51,528 bases of DNA from Bacilli bacterium (lineage in GTDB: Bacteria > Bacillota_I > Bacilli_A > RFN20 > CAG-826), in NCBI GenBank assembly GCA_023268805.1, contig JALRKT010000007.1:1-51528 (forward strand), written 5' to 3'. A model generated the notes under the pieces. That model saw only the letters and a list, made by a program, of their open reading frames with translations, searched no databases and was not told the DNA's origin. The translations under genes were made by a program, and so were the position numbers. How positions within the stretch are numbered: the first letter of the stretch is position 1; each line of letters starts with the position of its first letter. Of this stretch, positions 1 through 7,649 are shown in pieces.

Positions 1-678
1 AGTCGCTTCCTTTAATGTCGCAAATCCTTGACCTTCCACCGGTGATTTTGCATCTTTACCCCCCAAGATAAGGGGTGAAATTTGCGCGAAAATATCATCA
101 AATAAATCATTTTTGATAAAACTAAAATGGACTGTCCCTCCCCCTTCCACGAGTAAGGAGCGGATACCGTGTTGATGGAGTGTTTGCATTAGCCAATTTA
201 AGTCCACGTGTTGATTCGGAGTGGGATCGATTAAAACCAACACACCAAGGGCTTCTAACGCCTTCTTCTTGTCTTCATTCGCGGTTTGTTTACAGACCAC
301 CATCGTTTGGGCAGTGGACACCATATGGAGTAACGGTTCTTGAAGATTCATTCGTAATGAAGAATCAAGAATAATACGATGGGCATCTTTATTAGGTTTT
401 TGAGTACGACGAGTTGTTAAAGAAGGATGATCGATTTCAACGGTTTGAATTCCGACTAAAATCGCATCATGGTGATGGCGTAGTTCATGCACCATGGCCC
501 GTGTTAAGCCATTGGAGATATATTTTGAATCGCCCGTGTACGTGGCAATTTTGCCATCCATCGACATACCATAACTTAACGTAATATAAGGTCGCGTCAA
601 CGGGATATTATTTGTAAAATGCGTGAAATAATTTTCAAGAAATTCACGAAGTTGTTGAGGAAGTTCTTCCGTTATCAT
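1..678 (-). CDS. RibD C-terminal-type reductase, partial (cut by window edge)
   Basis: The visible 226 residues (no stop before base 1) match the RibD_C/dihydrofolate-reductase-like fold. They show RPYITLSYGMSMDGKIAT near residues 29-46, DAILVGIQTV near 71-80, RIILDSSLR, then SLLVEGGGTVHFSFI and ISPLILGGKDAKSPV. In the family these residues bind NADPH and reduce the ribosylamino-pyrimidine intermediate of riboflavin synthesis; some relatives reduce other pterin-like substrates. An N-terminal stretch of about 28 residues precedes the reductase domain, and there is no deaminase domain in front, so this is a stand-alone reductase and not the bifunctional RibD. The start at 678 (ATG) is the first in-frame Met; no good ribosome site is seen. 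It diverges from the photolyase pair, with about 97 bases between. No other riboflavin gene is in the window. Family sure, substrate unsure. Confidence 0.75.
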   Translation of the reverse strand, partial: MITEELPQQLREFLENYFTHFTNNIPLTRPYITLSYGMSMDGKIATYTGDSKYISNGLTRAMVHELRHHHDAILVGIQTVEIDHPSLTTRRTQKPNKDAHRIILDSSLRMNLQEPLLHMVSTAQTMVVCKQTANEDKKKALEALGVLVLIDPTPNQHVDLNWLMQTLHQHGIRSLLVEGGGTVHFSFIKNDLFDDIFAQISPLILGGKDAKSPVEGQGFATLKEAT

Positions 679-762
679 GCCTTCATTATGCGAAGACTGT
701 CTTCACAAATCAATCAAGGTGATAGGAAAAGCATTTTCATCGGGGAAAAGTTAGGATTGTGC

Positions 763-768
763 TACATT
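763..768 (+). promoter_or_regulatory. Extended -10 box for the photolyase pair
   Basis: TGC TACATT (760-768) is an extended -10 element. It ends only seven bases before the ATG at 776, so transcription would start at or next to the start codon. No convincing -35 box is seen. The AAAGGA between box and ATG lies too close to the ATG to act as a normal ribosome site. Confidence 0.45.
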
Positions 769-775
769 AAAGGAC

Positions 776-2233
776 ATGAAAAGGACGTTGTTTTTATGGA
801 GTTATCAGCTGCATCCGGATTATTTAAAAGTTTTTCAATTTAATCCTGCCGAGGATCGTTTGGTCTACGTCAATTCAACCGATCAATGGACGTATTATCA
901 CTTTCATAAACAACGTATTGTTTATCATCTTTCTGCCTACCGTCATCATTTTGAAACTGCAAAACAAAACGGGTGGAACGTGACATGGATTGATGCATCA
1001 ACTCTCCCTGAAGCCTTACAAGGTCAAGACGCACTTTATGGTTTTGAACCGACGAATTTTTATGAAAAGGCATGGTTAAATAATATTTCTATTAACTTAT
1101 TACCCGACCCTACTTTTTTTATTCTTGCTTCGGAATGGCCAACGTTATTACCTCCGCAAAAAAATTGGAAACTCGATCCGTTATACCGTCAATTTCGTCA
1201 ACGATTTAACATTCTGATGGAAAAAGGGGAGCCTTTAGGAGGTCAGTATTCTTTTGATCGTGAAAATCGTTCGGGGTATAAAGGGGATTATCTTGTCCCC
1301 CGATTAACCTTTACCCCCGATACGATAACAACGCATTGGTCGCAATGGGTTTTAAATCATTTTCCCGACCATCCCGGCTCGCTTGATGCTTTTAATTATC
1401 CGGTGACGCGGGATGATGCGCTTACCATGCTAGACCATTTTGTGACGTATCGCCTTGCTACCTTTGGTTTAGTCCAAGACGCGATGCAACAACATGATCC
1501 GTGGATGTCACATTCCTTATTGTCTGCTGCAATCAATTTAGGTTTATTAAGTCCTCGGGAAGTTGTTCTTCATGCCGAAACAGCATTCCATAAAGGGCTT
1601 GCTCCATTATCTGCTGTGGAAGGTTTTATTCGCCAAATCTTAGGATGGCGAGAATATGTACGTGGCGTCTACCTTCAAAAAGGGCCACGTTATCTTCACC
1701 TTAATTATTTTCAACATGAGCGACCTCTACCGGACTTTTTCTATGACGGTAAAACCAACATGAACTGTTTATCCTCGACCCTTCAAGAAACGATTCATCA
1801 TGGGTATAACCATCATATTCAACGTTTAATGGTGTTGAGTAATTATGCGAATCTTGCGGAGATATCCCCTCAGGATATCAATCGCTGGTTCAATGAAATG
1901 TATATTGATTCCTTTGAGTGGATTGTTGCCGCCAATGTCATTGGTATGGGGTTATTTGCCGATGGGGGGATGATGTCCACTAAACCTTATATTGCCTCCG
2001 GAGCATATCTTCACAAGATGTCCAATTACTGTGATCAATGTGACTATCAAGTCACGTTGAAAACAGGGGAAAAAGCATGTCCATTCAATAGCCTCTATTG
2101 GCAATTTATTCACGAGAAGAAAGCAACTCTCCAACGGAATCCCCGCATGTCCATGATGGTCAAGGTTTGGGAAAAGATGGATGACACGTTAAAAAAAGAA
2201 TTATTAGAAACGGCCCTTCATCATGTCCATTAA
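776..2233 (+). CDS. FeS-BCP class photolyase (PhrB-like, (6-4) type)
   Basis: A 485-residue protein of the iron-sulfur bacterial cryptochrome/photolyase class, which uses FAD and blue light to repair mainly (6-4) photoproducts in DNA. The four cluster cysteines are in place: C331 (MNCLSS), C419 and C422 (YCDQC) and C435 (ACPFN). The FAD-binding part carries the conserved EGFIRQILGWREYVRG (282-297) and the HHGYNHHIQRLMVLSNYANL stretch (341-360), whose His residues belong to the (6-4) repair site of this class. Length is normal. The next gene, a CRY-DASH, starts 11 bases inside its 3' end, so the two are translated from one message. The start is supported by a -10 box just upstream and the family N-terminus. 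Confidence 0.9.
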   Translation: MKRTLFLWSYQLHPDYLKVFQFNPAEDRLVYVNSTDQWTYYHFHKQRIVYHLSAYRHHFETAKQNGWNVTWIDASTLPEALQGQDALYGFEPTNFYEKAWLNNISINLLPDPTFFILASEWPTLLPPQKNWKLDPLYRQFRQRFNILMEKGEPLGGQYSFDRENRSGYKGDYLVPRLTFTPDTITTHWSQWVLNHFPDHPGSLDAFNYPVTRDDALTMLDHFVTYRLATFGLVQDAMQQHDPWMSHSLLSAAINLGLLSPREVVLHAETAFHKGLAPLSAVEGFIRQILGWREYVRGVYLQKGPRYLHLNYFQHERPLPDFFYDGKTNMNCLSSTLQETIHHGYNHHIQRLMVLSNYANLAEISPQDINRWFNEMYIDSFEWIVAANVIGMGLFADGGMMSTKPYIASGAYLHKMSNYCDQCDYQVTLKTGEKACPFNSLYWQFIHEKKATLQRNPRMSMMVKVWEKMDDTLKKELLETALHHVH

Positions 2234-3611
2234 GGTCAATATCGTCTATTTTCAAAACGATTTACGGGTGCATGACCATCCTGGTTTATGGTCTGCATCA
2301 CAAAGTTCGTTACCTATCATTGGACTATTTCTACGTCGTGATATCGACAGCCTTTCCCCTTTTGGTTTCACAAAAAAGAGCACAATGCGGGAGCAATTTT
2401 TACACCACGCGTTAGCCGTCTTAAAAAAGTCGCTTCAAGAAAAAAACATACCGCTTCTTGTGTTTAATGATATTCATTCCCCTACGTTACAAACCTTCAT
2501 CAAATCGGTTCATGTCGAGACATGGTTTACGTCACTCGAACCCGGTTCTGAAGAAAAGCAAAAAGAAAATTCGCTGCTTGAACTTTTTAAACCCTCTCAC
2601 CTAAAACGGTATGCAAGTAAATCGTTACTTCATCCGAGCGATTACCCGTTTTTGATGAAAGATCTTCCCTCTCGCTTTACTGATGCCCGCATGCGCATTG
2701 AAAAAAATATTCAAGTTCGTCCGCTCATTCCATCCTTATCTCCTCACAAACCTTCTGCATCAATGGCCTTTGAAGAAGATGGAATTCCTTTCTCCGAACC
2801 CGTATGGTTTGATTCCGGGGAAGACGCAGGATTAAAACATCTTCATGATTATTTTTTCACCAATCAACATGTACTTACGTATAAATTGACTCGCAACAAC
2901 ATGCTTAAATTTGAGGATTCTAGTAAACTTTCACCCTATCTTGCCTTAGGATGTCTTTCCCCAAGAATGATTTATTGGGAGCTCAAAAAGGTCGAAAAAA
3001 CCATTGAAAAAAATCAATCAACGTACTGGCTTTGGTTTGAACTCCTATGGCGTGATTATTTTTATTTTTTACATTTACATCACGGTAATACATTCTTCTT
3101 TTTACGGGGTACAAAAAATAAACCCTATTCCGGTCATGCGCATCATCCGTATGAACAAGCCATTTTGGAAGCGAAGACTGGCTATCCAATGGTCGATGCC
3201 AACCTTCAAGAACTTTATCAAACGGGTTGGATGTCGAATCGTGGGCGACAAAATGTGGCGAGTTTTATCGTGCACGGTCTTCACCTCGATTGGCGATGGG
3301 GTGCCGCGCTTTATGAACATTTCCTACTTGATTTTGATGTGAGTAGTAACTATGGAAACTGGCAATATTTAGCAGGTGTTGGCAATGATCCTCGGGAAGA
3401 TCGCGTTTTTAATGTGAGCTTACAATTAAAAAAATACGATGCCAAAGGTGATTATATTCGTCATTGGATTCCCGCATTAAAAAAGGTTCCAACACCCGAA
3501 CTTTATCAACCTTGGACGATGAATGATCTTCAACAAAACTTAGCCCAATGCATCATCGGAAAAGATTATCCTTCTCCGATCATTGATGACGCACGGTTTC
3601 AACTTCGTTAA
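2223..3611 (+). CDS. Cryptochrome DASH / class I-like photolyase
   Basis: This 462-residue flavoprotein begins VNIVYFQNDLRVHDHPGL, the photolyase alpha/beta domain. Its FAD domain carries YKLTRNNMLKFEDSSKLSPY, SPYLALGCLSPRMIYWEL, WFELLWRDYFYFLHLHHGN, GYPMVDANLQELYQTGWMSNRGRQNVASF and DFDVSSNYGNWQYLAGVGNDPR, typical of the DASH group. DASH proteins repair pyrimidine dimers in single-stranded or looped DNA and may also signal light. The gene overlaps the FeS-BCP photolyase by 11 bases and has no ribosome site of its own, so it is translationally coupled. Its TAA (3609-3611) shares bases with the stop of the convergent pfpI-like gene in a TTAA. DASH assignment is from motif pattern; a CPD photolyase of class I is the alternative. 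Confidence 0.88.
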   Translation: MSIKVNIVYFQNDLRVHDHPGLWSASQSSLPIIGLFLRRDIDSLSPFGFTKKSTMREQFLHHALAVLKKSLQEKNIPLLVFNDIHSPTLQTFIKSVHVETWFTSLEPGSEEKQKENSLLELFKPSHLKRYASKSLLHPSDYPFLMKDLPSRFTDARMRIEKNIQVRPLIPSLSPHKPSASMAFEEDGIPFSEPVWFDSGEDAGLKHLHDYFFTNQHVLTYKLTRNNMLKFEDSSKLSPYLALGCLSPRMIYWELKKVEKTIEKNQSTYWLWFELLWRDYFYFLHLHHGNTFFFLRGTKNKPYSGHAHHPYEQAILEAKTGYPMVDANLQELYQTGWMSNRGRQNVASFIVHGLHLDWRWGAALYEHFLLDFDVSSNYGNWQYLAGVGNDPREDRVFNVSLQLKKYDAKGDYIRHWIPALKKVPTPELYQPWTMNDLQQNLAQCIIGKDYPSPIIDDARFQLR

Positions 3612-4117
3612 CGCGTTAATAATGCAATAAATGCAGGTAAAAATACCGGTAAATCTTTGGGGGTTCGCGAGGTTACAAGATTGCCATCCACGACAACGGC
3701 TTCATCCACATAGTGGGCCCCTGCATGGACAACATCGTCTTTAATGGAATAATAACTGGTCAGTCTTTTTCCTTTTAAATCGCATACAGACGCTAATAAC
3801 CATGGACCATGGCAAATCGCTGCCATCGGTTTTTTAGCGTCAGCAAATTGTTTAGCAAAGGCGACGATATCCGAGGATCGACGCATATAGTCCGGTGAGA
3901 ATCCGCCTGGAATCATTAAACCAACATAATCATCCGCTTTAACATCTTTTGCTGCAACATCACTCGTGGCAATCATTCCATGTTTACTTTTGTAAGCATG
4001 ACTGGCAATTGCCCCGACAAGATCGACTTTAAATCCCGCTTCTTGAAGCCGGTAATAAGGATAATAGAGTTCATTATCATCATAAAAATCGGCGACTAAT
4101 ATGGCGACTTTTTTCAT
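3608..4117 (-). CDS. DJ-1/PfpI family protein (YraA-like)
   Basis: A 169-residue cytosolic protein of the DJ-1/PfpI superfamily. The nucleophile elbow AAICHGPW puts Cys at 102 followed by His103, and the partner Glu is in DDNELY (E16). Members act as cysteine peptidases, glyoxalase III-like enzymes or protein/nucleotide deglycases against methylglyoxal and other aldehydes. AAAGGAG lies seven bases before the ATG. It lies 12 bases downstream of the HxlR-type regulator and is very likely co-transcribed with it, facing away from a quinone reductase/dioxygenase pair. That context fits a thiol-stress role, as with yraA of Bacillus subtilis. Exact substrate not predictable. Confidence 0.85.
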   Translation of the reverse strand: MKKVAILVADFYDDNELYYPYYRLQEAGFKVDLVGAIASHAYKSKHGMIATSDVAAKDVKADDYVGLMIPGGFSPDYMRRSSDIVAFAKQFADAKKPMAAICHGPWLLASVCDLKGKRLTSYYSIKDDVVHAGAHYVDEAVVVDGNLVTSRTPKDLPVFLPAFIALLTR

Positions 4118-4129
4118 GGGTGTTCTCCT

Positions 4130-4444
4130 TTAATACCACGCTTTTGACCAAAAAGATAAGGAATCAATAATTGGTTTTAGTTCATGACCTTTTTGGGTAA
4201 GACTATATTCAATCCGTACGGGTGTTTCTGCATAAACATGGCGTTCAATCACGTTCTCTTCTTCTAAATATTTCAAACGTTCAGAAAGCATTTTCGCAGT
4301 AATGTGAACTTCATCCTGAATTTGATTAAATCGTTTAGGTCCTTCCATCAAGGAAAATAAAATTAAATGAACCCATCGTTTTCCGATAAGGCCACTCGCA
4401 CGTTCAAATTTTGGACACATTTCTGACATACCATCATCATACAC
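4130..4444 (-). CDS. HxlR (DUF24) family redox-type regulator, YodB/CatR-like
   Basis: A 104-residue winged-helix repressor: SGLIGKRWVHLILFSLMEGPKRFNQIQ, ITAKMLSERLKYLEEENVIERHVY and VRIEYSLTQKGHEL are the HxlR signature. A single Cys lies in SEMCPKFERA, ten residues from the annotated ATG or five from the internal Met6 (start at 4429). YodB, CatR and HypR of Bacillus sense quinones and disulfide stress through the equivalent Cys. No start has a clear ribosome site; Met6 or Met9 fits the family N-terminus better. It is divergent from an FMN quinone reductase and a CatE-like dioxygenase and is followed by a PfpI-like gene. This arrangement closely mirrors the YodB/CatR regulon, so control of the divergent genes and itself is likely. 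Confidence 0.85.
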   Translation of the reverse strand: MYDDGMSEMCPKFERASGLIGKRWVHLILFSLMEGPKRFNQIQDEVHITAKMLSERLKYLEEENVIERHVYAETPVRIEYSLTQKGHELKPIIDSLSFWSKAWY

Positions 4445-4463
4445 TATTTTTAAGTAATTGACT

Positions 4464-4491
4464 TTACGAAAGTAAGTTACCTGTGTATAAT
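4464..4491 (+). promoter_or_regulatory. Promoter with candidate HxlR operator for the quinone-reductase operon
   Basis: TTACGA (4464-4469), 16 bases, then TATAAT (4486-4491) is the best promoter for the gene at 4540. The spacer holds overlapping dyads: TTAC-gaaa-GTAA (4464-4475) and GTAA-G-TTAC (4472-4480). AAGTAA also occurs three times between 4450 and 4498. A repressor bound here would cover the -35 to -10 region and could also act on the divergent regulator gene. Sequence is seen; binding by the neighbouring HxlR protein is inferred. Confidence 0.5.
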
Positions 4492-4539
4492 AAGTAACAT
4501 ATCAATATTTACTAACTATTTTATAGTGAAAGGAGCACG

Positions 4540-5070
4540 ATGTTAAATATTGGAATTATTATCGGGAGTACCCGAGAAGGTCGTGTCGGTCCGCAAGTTG
4601 CCTCTTGGATTCAAACCCAAGGAATAGATAGCAGTTTAAACTTATCTTTAGTGGACTTAAAGGAATTTGAACTTCCCTTATTAGGAACAGGTGAACCGAA
4701 GAATTTTGCCACGTTTCAAGCGACGATTAAGGCCTTGGATGGATTTATTTTTGTCACCCCCGAATACAATCACAGTATTCCCGCCTCCTTAAAGAATGCG
4801 ATCGACTATCTTCGTGATGAATGGGCGAATAAAGTCGCTGGGATTGTCAGTTATGGTGGTTTAGGCGGCGCCCGTGCTACCGAACATCTTCGTGGAATAT
4901 TAGGCGAATTACAAGTTGCCGATGTTCGTACCCACGTTGCATTTTTAATGAATGTAGATTTTAAAAACTGGTCTGAATTTGCGCCACAAGACTATCATAA
5001 AGCCAATGTCACCAATCTATTTAAACAAGTCAAAGCATGGGGAGAAGCTTTAAAAACGCTCCGTTCATGA
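4540..5070 (+). CDS. NADPH-dependent FMN reductase / quinone reductase
   Basis: A 176-residue flavodoxin-like oxidoreductase of the NADPH-dependent FMN reductase family. GIIIGSTREGRVGPQVASWI near the N-terminus is the FMN phosphate loop, and FVTPEYNHSIPASLKNAIDYL with SYGGLGGARA are the other family blocks. Such enzymes reduce quinones or azo compounds by two electrons, avoiding semiquinones. AAAGGAG lies four bases before the ATG. It is the first gene of a two-gene operon with a catechol-dioxygenase-like gene (ATGA overlap at 5067-5070) and is divergent from an HxlR repressor. The setting supports a quinone detoxification role. Confidence 0.85.
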   Translation: MLNIGIIIGSTREGRVGPQVASWIQTQGIDSSLNLSLVDLKEFELPLLGTGEPKNFATFQATIKALDGFIFVTPEYNHSIPASLKNAIDYLRDEWANKVAGIVSYGGLGGARATEHLRGILGELQVADVRTHVAFLMNVDFKNWSEFAPQDYHKANVTNLFKQVKAWGEALKTLRS

Positions 5071-5882
5071 ACATGATTACCCTCGAATCGTTAACATTAA
5101 ACGTTCAAGATCTTGAAAAAGTCTCGTCGTTTTATCAGGATATTTTTAAGTTAAACGTCCTTCAGAAATCGTTGGATAGGAACGTTCTCGGGTATGATAA
5201 ACCCTTACTTACGCTTAAAAAGTCAAATGCAACAAAGCACACGCAACTGGGTTTATATCATGCGGCATGGCGTGTTGCTACCGAATCAGAACTTGGCTGG
5301 ATGATTCTCCATTTACATCAAGCCCATATTCCCATGGAAGGTTTTGCGGACCATCTTGTTTCAAAAGCTGTCTATTTATCGGACCCTGAAGGTAACGGCA
5401 TTGAAATTTATTGGGATCGTCCCAAAATCGCGTGGAAAAAAGATCCTGACTATCAATGGACGATGGTCACAGAACCATTAGATGTGAATGCACTAATTGA
5501 CTTAGCACCCCAGGTTCATTCACACCCTCGCGTCGTTTTGGGTCATGTCCATTTCTACGTCGATCAACTTCCAAATCATGAGCATTTTTATCAGTTATTA
5601 AAAATGGATAAAATGTTCGCATTCGGCCCGATGGCCTCTTTTATGGCCTATGATAATTACCATCATCATCTGGGTTTAAATACATGGAATCGTCAAAAAG
5701 CCAACTCAGAAGATCGTCAACGTTTAGGATTAGCCTCCGTACATCTTCAGGTTCCTATGGAATTATTTCTATCAATTCTTGATGAATTAAAAAAAGAAAA
5801 CTATCTTTATGAATTGCATAAAAATCATCTCTCCGTTTTTGATCCAAGTCATCATTTATGGGAGATTAGCGCCACTGAATAA
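5067..5882 (+). CDS. VOC-family extradiol dioxygenase, CatE-like
   Basis: A 271-residue protein built of two vicinal-oxygen-chelate modules. Likely metal-site segments are LGHVHFYVDQL and NYHHHLGLNTW in the second half and a Glu in HHLWEISATE at the end; KAVYLSDPEGNGIEIYWDRP closes the first half. This layout matches CatE-type catechol 2,3-dioxygenases, which open catechol rings in response to quinone stress. I start it at the ATG at 5067, which overlaps the TGA of the reductase (ATGA), rather than at an in-frame codon 30 bases upstream, because coupling explains the missing ribosome site. A strong hairpin terminator follows directly. A glyoxalase-type role is the alternative. Confidence 0.82.
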   Translation: MNMITLESLTLNVQDLEKVSSFYQDIFKLNVLQKSLDRNVLGYDKPLLTLKKSNATKHTQLGLYHAAWRVATESELGWMILHLHQAHIPMEGFADHLVSKAVYLSDPEGNGIEIYWDRPKIAWKKDPDYQWTMVTEPLDVNALIDLAPQVHSHPRVVLGHVHFYVDQLPNHEHFYQLLKMDKMFAFGPMASFMAYDNYHHHLGLNTWNRQKANSEDRQRLGLASVHLQVPMELFLSILDELKKENYLYELHKNHLSVFDPSHHLWEISATE

Positions 5883-5884
5883 AG

Positions 5885-5917
5885 AAAACATCCATCGAAC
5901 GTGATGGATGTTTTTTT
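5885..5917. terminator. Bidirectional intrinsic terminator between catE-like gene and amt
   Basis: CATCCATC (5889-5896), a six-base loop, GATGGATG (5903-5910), then seven T on the plus strand; AAAA precedes the stem for the minus strand. It serves two convergent genes. Confidence 0.9.
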
Positions 5918-5918
5918 G

Positions 5919-7124
5919 TTATTCGCTTCGTTGCGTATTAGAAATCGTAAAGTTGGGATAACTCGAAGTCTTGTGCTCGTGAATATCCAACCCTTCCACT
6001 TCTTCTTGTTCACTGACACGAATGCCAATAGTCTTCTTCATCGTAAGTGCGATCAGTAATCCTGAAACAAACGAGATGAGTATAATCACCAGGGCTCCAA
6101 GCAGTTGCACTCCAAATAAGGAGAATTGACCGGCAATTAATCCCTCCGTAGGATGGAAAATACCAACAAACAAGGTTCCAATAAATCCACCGACACCATG
6201 GACAGAAATGGCACTGACAGGATCATCAATTTTTAATTTTTTATCCAGCACATCAATCGAAATCGTCACGATTAAACTTGTCACGACCCCAACAATCACG
6301 GCATCAACGGTACTCAAAACATTTGCGCCTGCAGTAATACCGACTAACCCTGCCAAGATACCATTCATCGTGGCACCAATGGAAGCGTGCTTATCTTTGA
6401 TCCACGTAAAGGCTAAGGCAGCAATCCCCCCCGCAGCGGCAGCAATATTGGTCGTCGCAAACACATGCCCAACAAGAGCGTTATTTTCACCAGTAATACC
6501 AAACGTGGAACCGCCATTAAAACCAAACCAACCAAACCAAAGAATAAAGATACCGAGCGCAGCTAAAGTTAAACTATGACCAAAAATAATTTTGGATTCC
6601 CCGTTCACATATTTACCAATGCGCGGACCGAGAATGATAACAAAACCTAATGCAATAAACCCACCCGTTGCATGCACAATCGAACTGCCTGCAAAGTCAA
6701 GAAAACCCATAGAACCAAGAAATCCACCCCCCCACGTTAATAAACCATTGATGGGATAAATGAGTAATGTTACTAAAAAACTTAGGACAATATACGAGGA
6801 AAACTTCATTCGTTCTGCAACGGATCCACTAATAATCGTAGCCGCGGTTCCTGCAAAGACGGTTTGAAAAATAATATCCGTCTCCGAAAACGAATTTCCT
6901 GGATACATGAGATGCACCCCAACAAAGTAGTACACTAAACTCGCGACTAAAAAGTCGAGAATGTTTTTCATGATGATGTTGGCACTGTTCTTTTGTCGTG
7001 TGAACCCACTTTCAACGAGTGCAAACCCTGCTTGCATGAAAAAGACTAAAACAGAAGCGACTAAGATCCAAAGATTATCAATCTGTGTTGATAATTCTTC
7101 GATGGAAAGGAAAAAAATTCCCAT
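5919..7124 (-). CDS. amt: Ammonium transporter (Amt/MEP/Rh family)
   Basis: A 401-residue polytopic membrane protein of the Amt family that conducts ammonium/ammonia. It has FFMQAGFALVESGF near residue 28, GSSIVHATGGFIALG with the first pore His, WFGWFGFNGGS, a twin His in VSAISVHGVGGFIGTLF, and a cytosolic tail GLDIHEHKTSSYPNF typical of PII-regulated transporters. About eleven membrane segments can be read. GGGGGA precedes the ATG by a few bases. Unusually for a bacterial amt, no glnK/glnB gene lies next to it on either side. It has its own transcription unit, ending at a bidirectional terminator. Confidence 0.95.
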   Translation of the reverse strand: MGIFFLSIEELSTQIDNLWILVASVLVFFMQAGFALVESGFTRQKNSANIIMKNILDFLVASLVYYFVGVHLMYPGNSFSETDIIFQTVFAGTAATIISGSVAERMKFSSYIVLSFLVTLLIYPINGLLTWGGGFLGSMGFLDFAGSSIVHATGGFIALGFVIILGPRIGKYVNGESKIIFGHSLTLAALGIFILWFGWFGFNGGSTFGITGENNALVGHVFATTNIAAAAGGIAALAFTWIKDKHASIGATMNGILAGLVGITAGANVLSTVDAVIVGVVTSLIVTISIDVLDKKLKIDDPVSAISVHGVGGFIGTLFVGIFHPTEGLIAGQFSLFGVQLLGALVIILISFVSGLLIALTMKKTIGIRVSEQEEVEGLDIHEHKTSSYPNFTISNTQRSE

Positions 7125-7216
7125 ATCGAATCCCCCTTTTAAAAATGTTAATTTTAATGTAGCACGCTTTTTTTCATTTTTTACAACATTTTTTTGAAAG
7201 CGGTTCCGAAAAAAGA

Positions 7217-7241
7217 AAAAAGCCAGGATTTCCTAGCTTTT
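7217..7241 (-). terminator. Terminator after tRNA-Glu
   Basis: Read on the minus strand, AAAAGCTAGG, loop AAAT, CCTGGCTTTTTT forms a stem with one G-T pair followed by a T run. It ends the two-tRNA transcript just upstream of amt. Confidence 0.75.
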
Positions 7242-7251
7242 ACGATCGTGT

Positions 7252-7328
7252 TGGTGACCCGTATGGGATTCGAACCCATGAATGCTACCGTGAAAGGGTA
7301 GTGAGTTAAGCCGCTTCTCCAACGGGCC
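7252..7328 (-). tRNA. tRNA-Glu (anticodon TTC)
   Basis: On the minus strand GGCCCGT pairs with ACGGGTC. The anticodon arm CTACC-CTTTCAC-GGTAG gives anticodon TTC, the T arm has GGGTTCGAATCCC, and CCA is encoded. It lies one base downstream of tRNA-Asn and shares its transcript. Confidence 0.95.
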
Positions 7329-7329
7329 A

Positions 7330-7404
7330 TGGCGCCTACTGAAGGGATCGAACCTTCGACCAACCGGTTAACAGCCGGTTGCTCTACCGCTGAGCTAAGT
7401 AGGC
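7330..7404 (-). tRNA. tRNA-Asn (anticodon GTT)
   Basis: Minus strand: acceptor GCCTACT/AGTAGGC, D arm GCTCAGCGGTAGAGC, anticodon loop CTGTTAA (GTT), T loop TTCGATC, discriminator G and encoded CCA. First gene of the tRNA pair. Confidence 0.95.
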
Positions 7405-7423
7405 AATGCTTAGCGCGATTAAA

Positions 7424-7452
7424 ATATTATCATAGCACAATGATAATCGCAA
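7424..7452 (-). promoter_or_regulatory. Promoter of the tRNA-Asn/tRNA-Glu unit
   Basis: On the minus strand TTGCGA (7447-7452), a 17-base spacer and TAATAT (7424-7429), placed about 20 bases before the tRNA. Confidence 0.65.
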
Positions 7453-7464
7453 CGAAAAACACAT

Positions 7465-7492
7465 AAAAAAAAGAGCGAGTTTCCTCGCTCCC
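7465..7492 (-). terminator. Terminator of the Tad-like operon
   Basis: Minus strand GAGCGAG (from 7490), a four-base loop, CTCGCTC, then a run of eight T. It lies directly after the stop of the 46-residue pilin-like gene. Confidence 0.9.
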
Positions 7493-7497
7493 TTAGT

Positions 7498-7638
7498 TTA
7501 GACGTAGAATGTTTCGGAAACTTGGTTGGCGACGTTGCTGGCTGCTGTATTAAAGATTCCTGTAAAGGCGACAGACATCGCCCCAAAAATCGTTAAGACA
7601 AGCAGAACACCCAGAATTTGCCCTTTGAGTTCTGCCAT
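7498..7638 (-). CDS. Small pilin-like protein of the Tad-like operon (46 aa)
   Basis: A short gene with a perfect AAAGGAG five bases before its ATG, so it is strongly translated. The product is 46 residues: a short polar start (MAELKGQ), one hydrophobic segment at about residues 8-29, and a polar C-terminus rich in Ala, Asn and Val ending ETFYV. Size, single N-terminal membrane helix and position at the end of a TadA/TadB/TadC cluster suggest the major (Flp-like) pilin or a pseudopilin. A Gly at residue 6 or 10 could be the prepilin-peptidase site, but the Glu five residues after the cut that Flp pilins normally have is missing. The alternative is a small membrane peptide needed for assembly. 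Confidence 0.6.
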   Translation of the reverse strand: MAELKGQILGVLLVLTIFGAMSVAFTGIFNTAASNVANQVSETFYV

Positions 7639-7649
7639 AGGACTCCTTT

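Noticed and set aside
6208-6579. Open frame opposite amt
   Set aside because: Lies wholly inside the ammonium transporter gene, with no ribosome site and no domain.
7181-7363. Open frame across tRNA-Glu and tRNA-Asn
   Set aside because: Covers two clear tRNA genes and a terminator.
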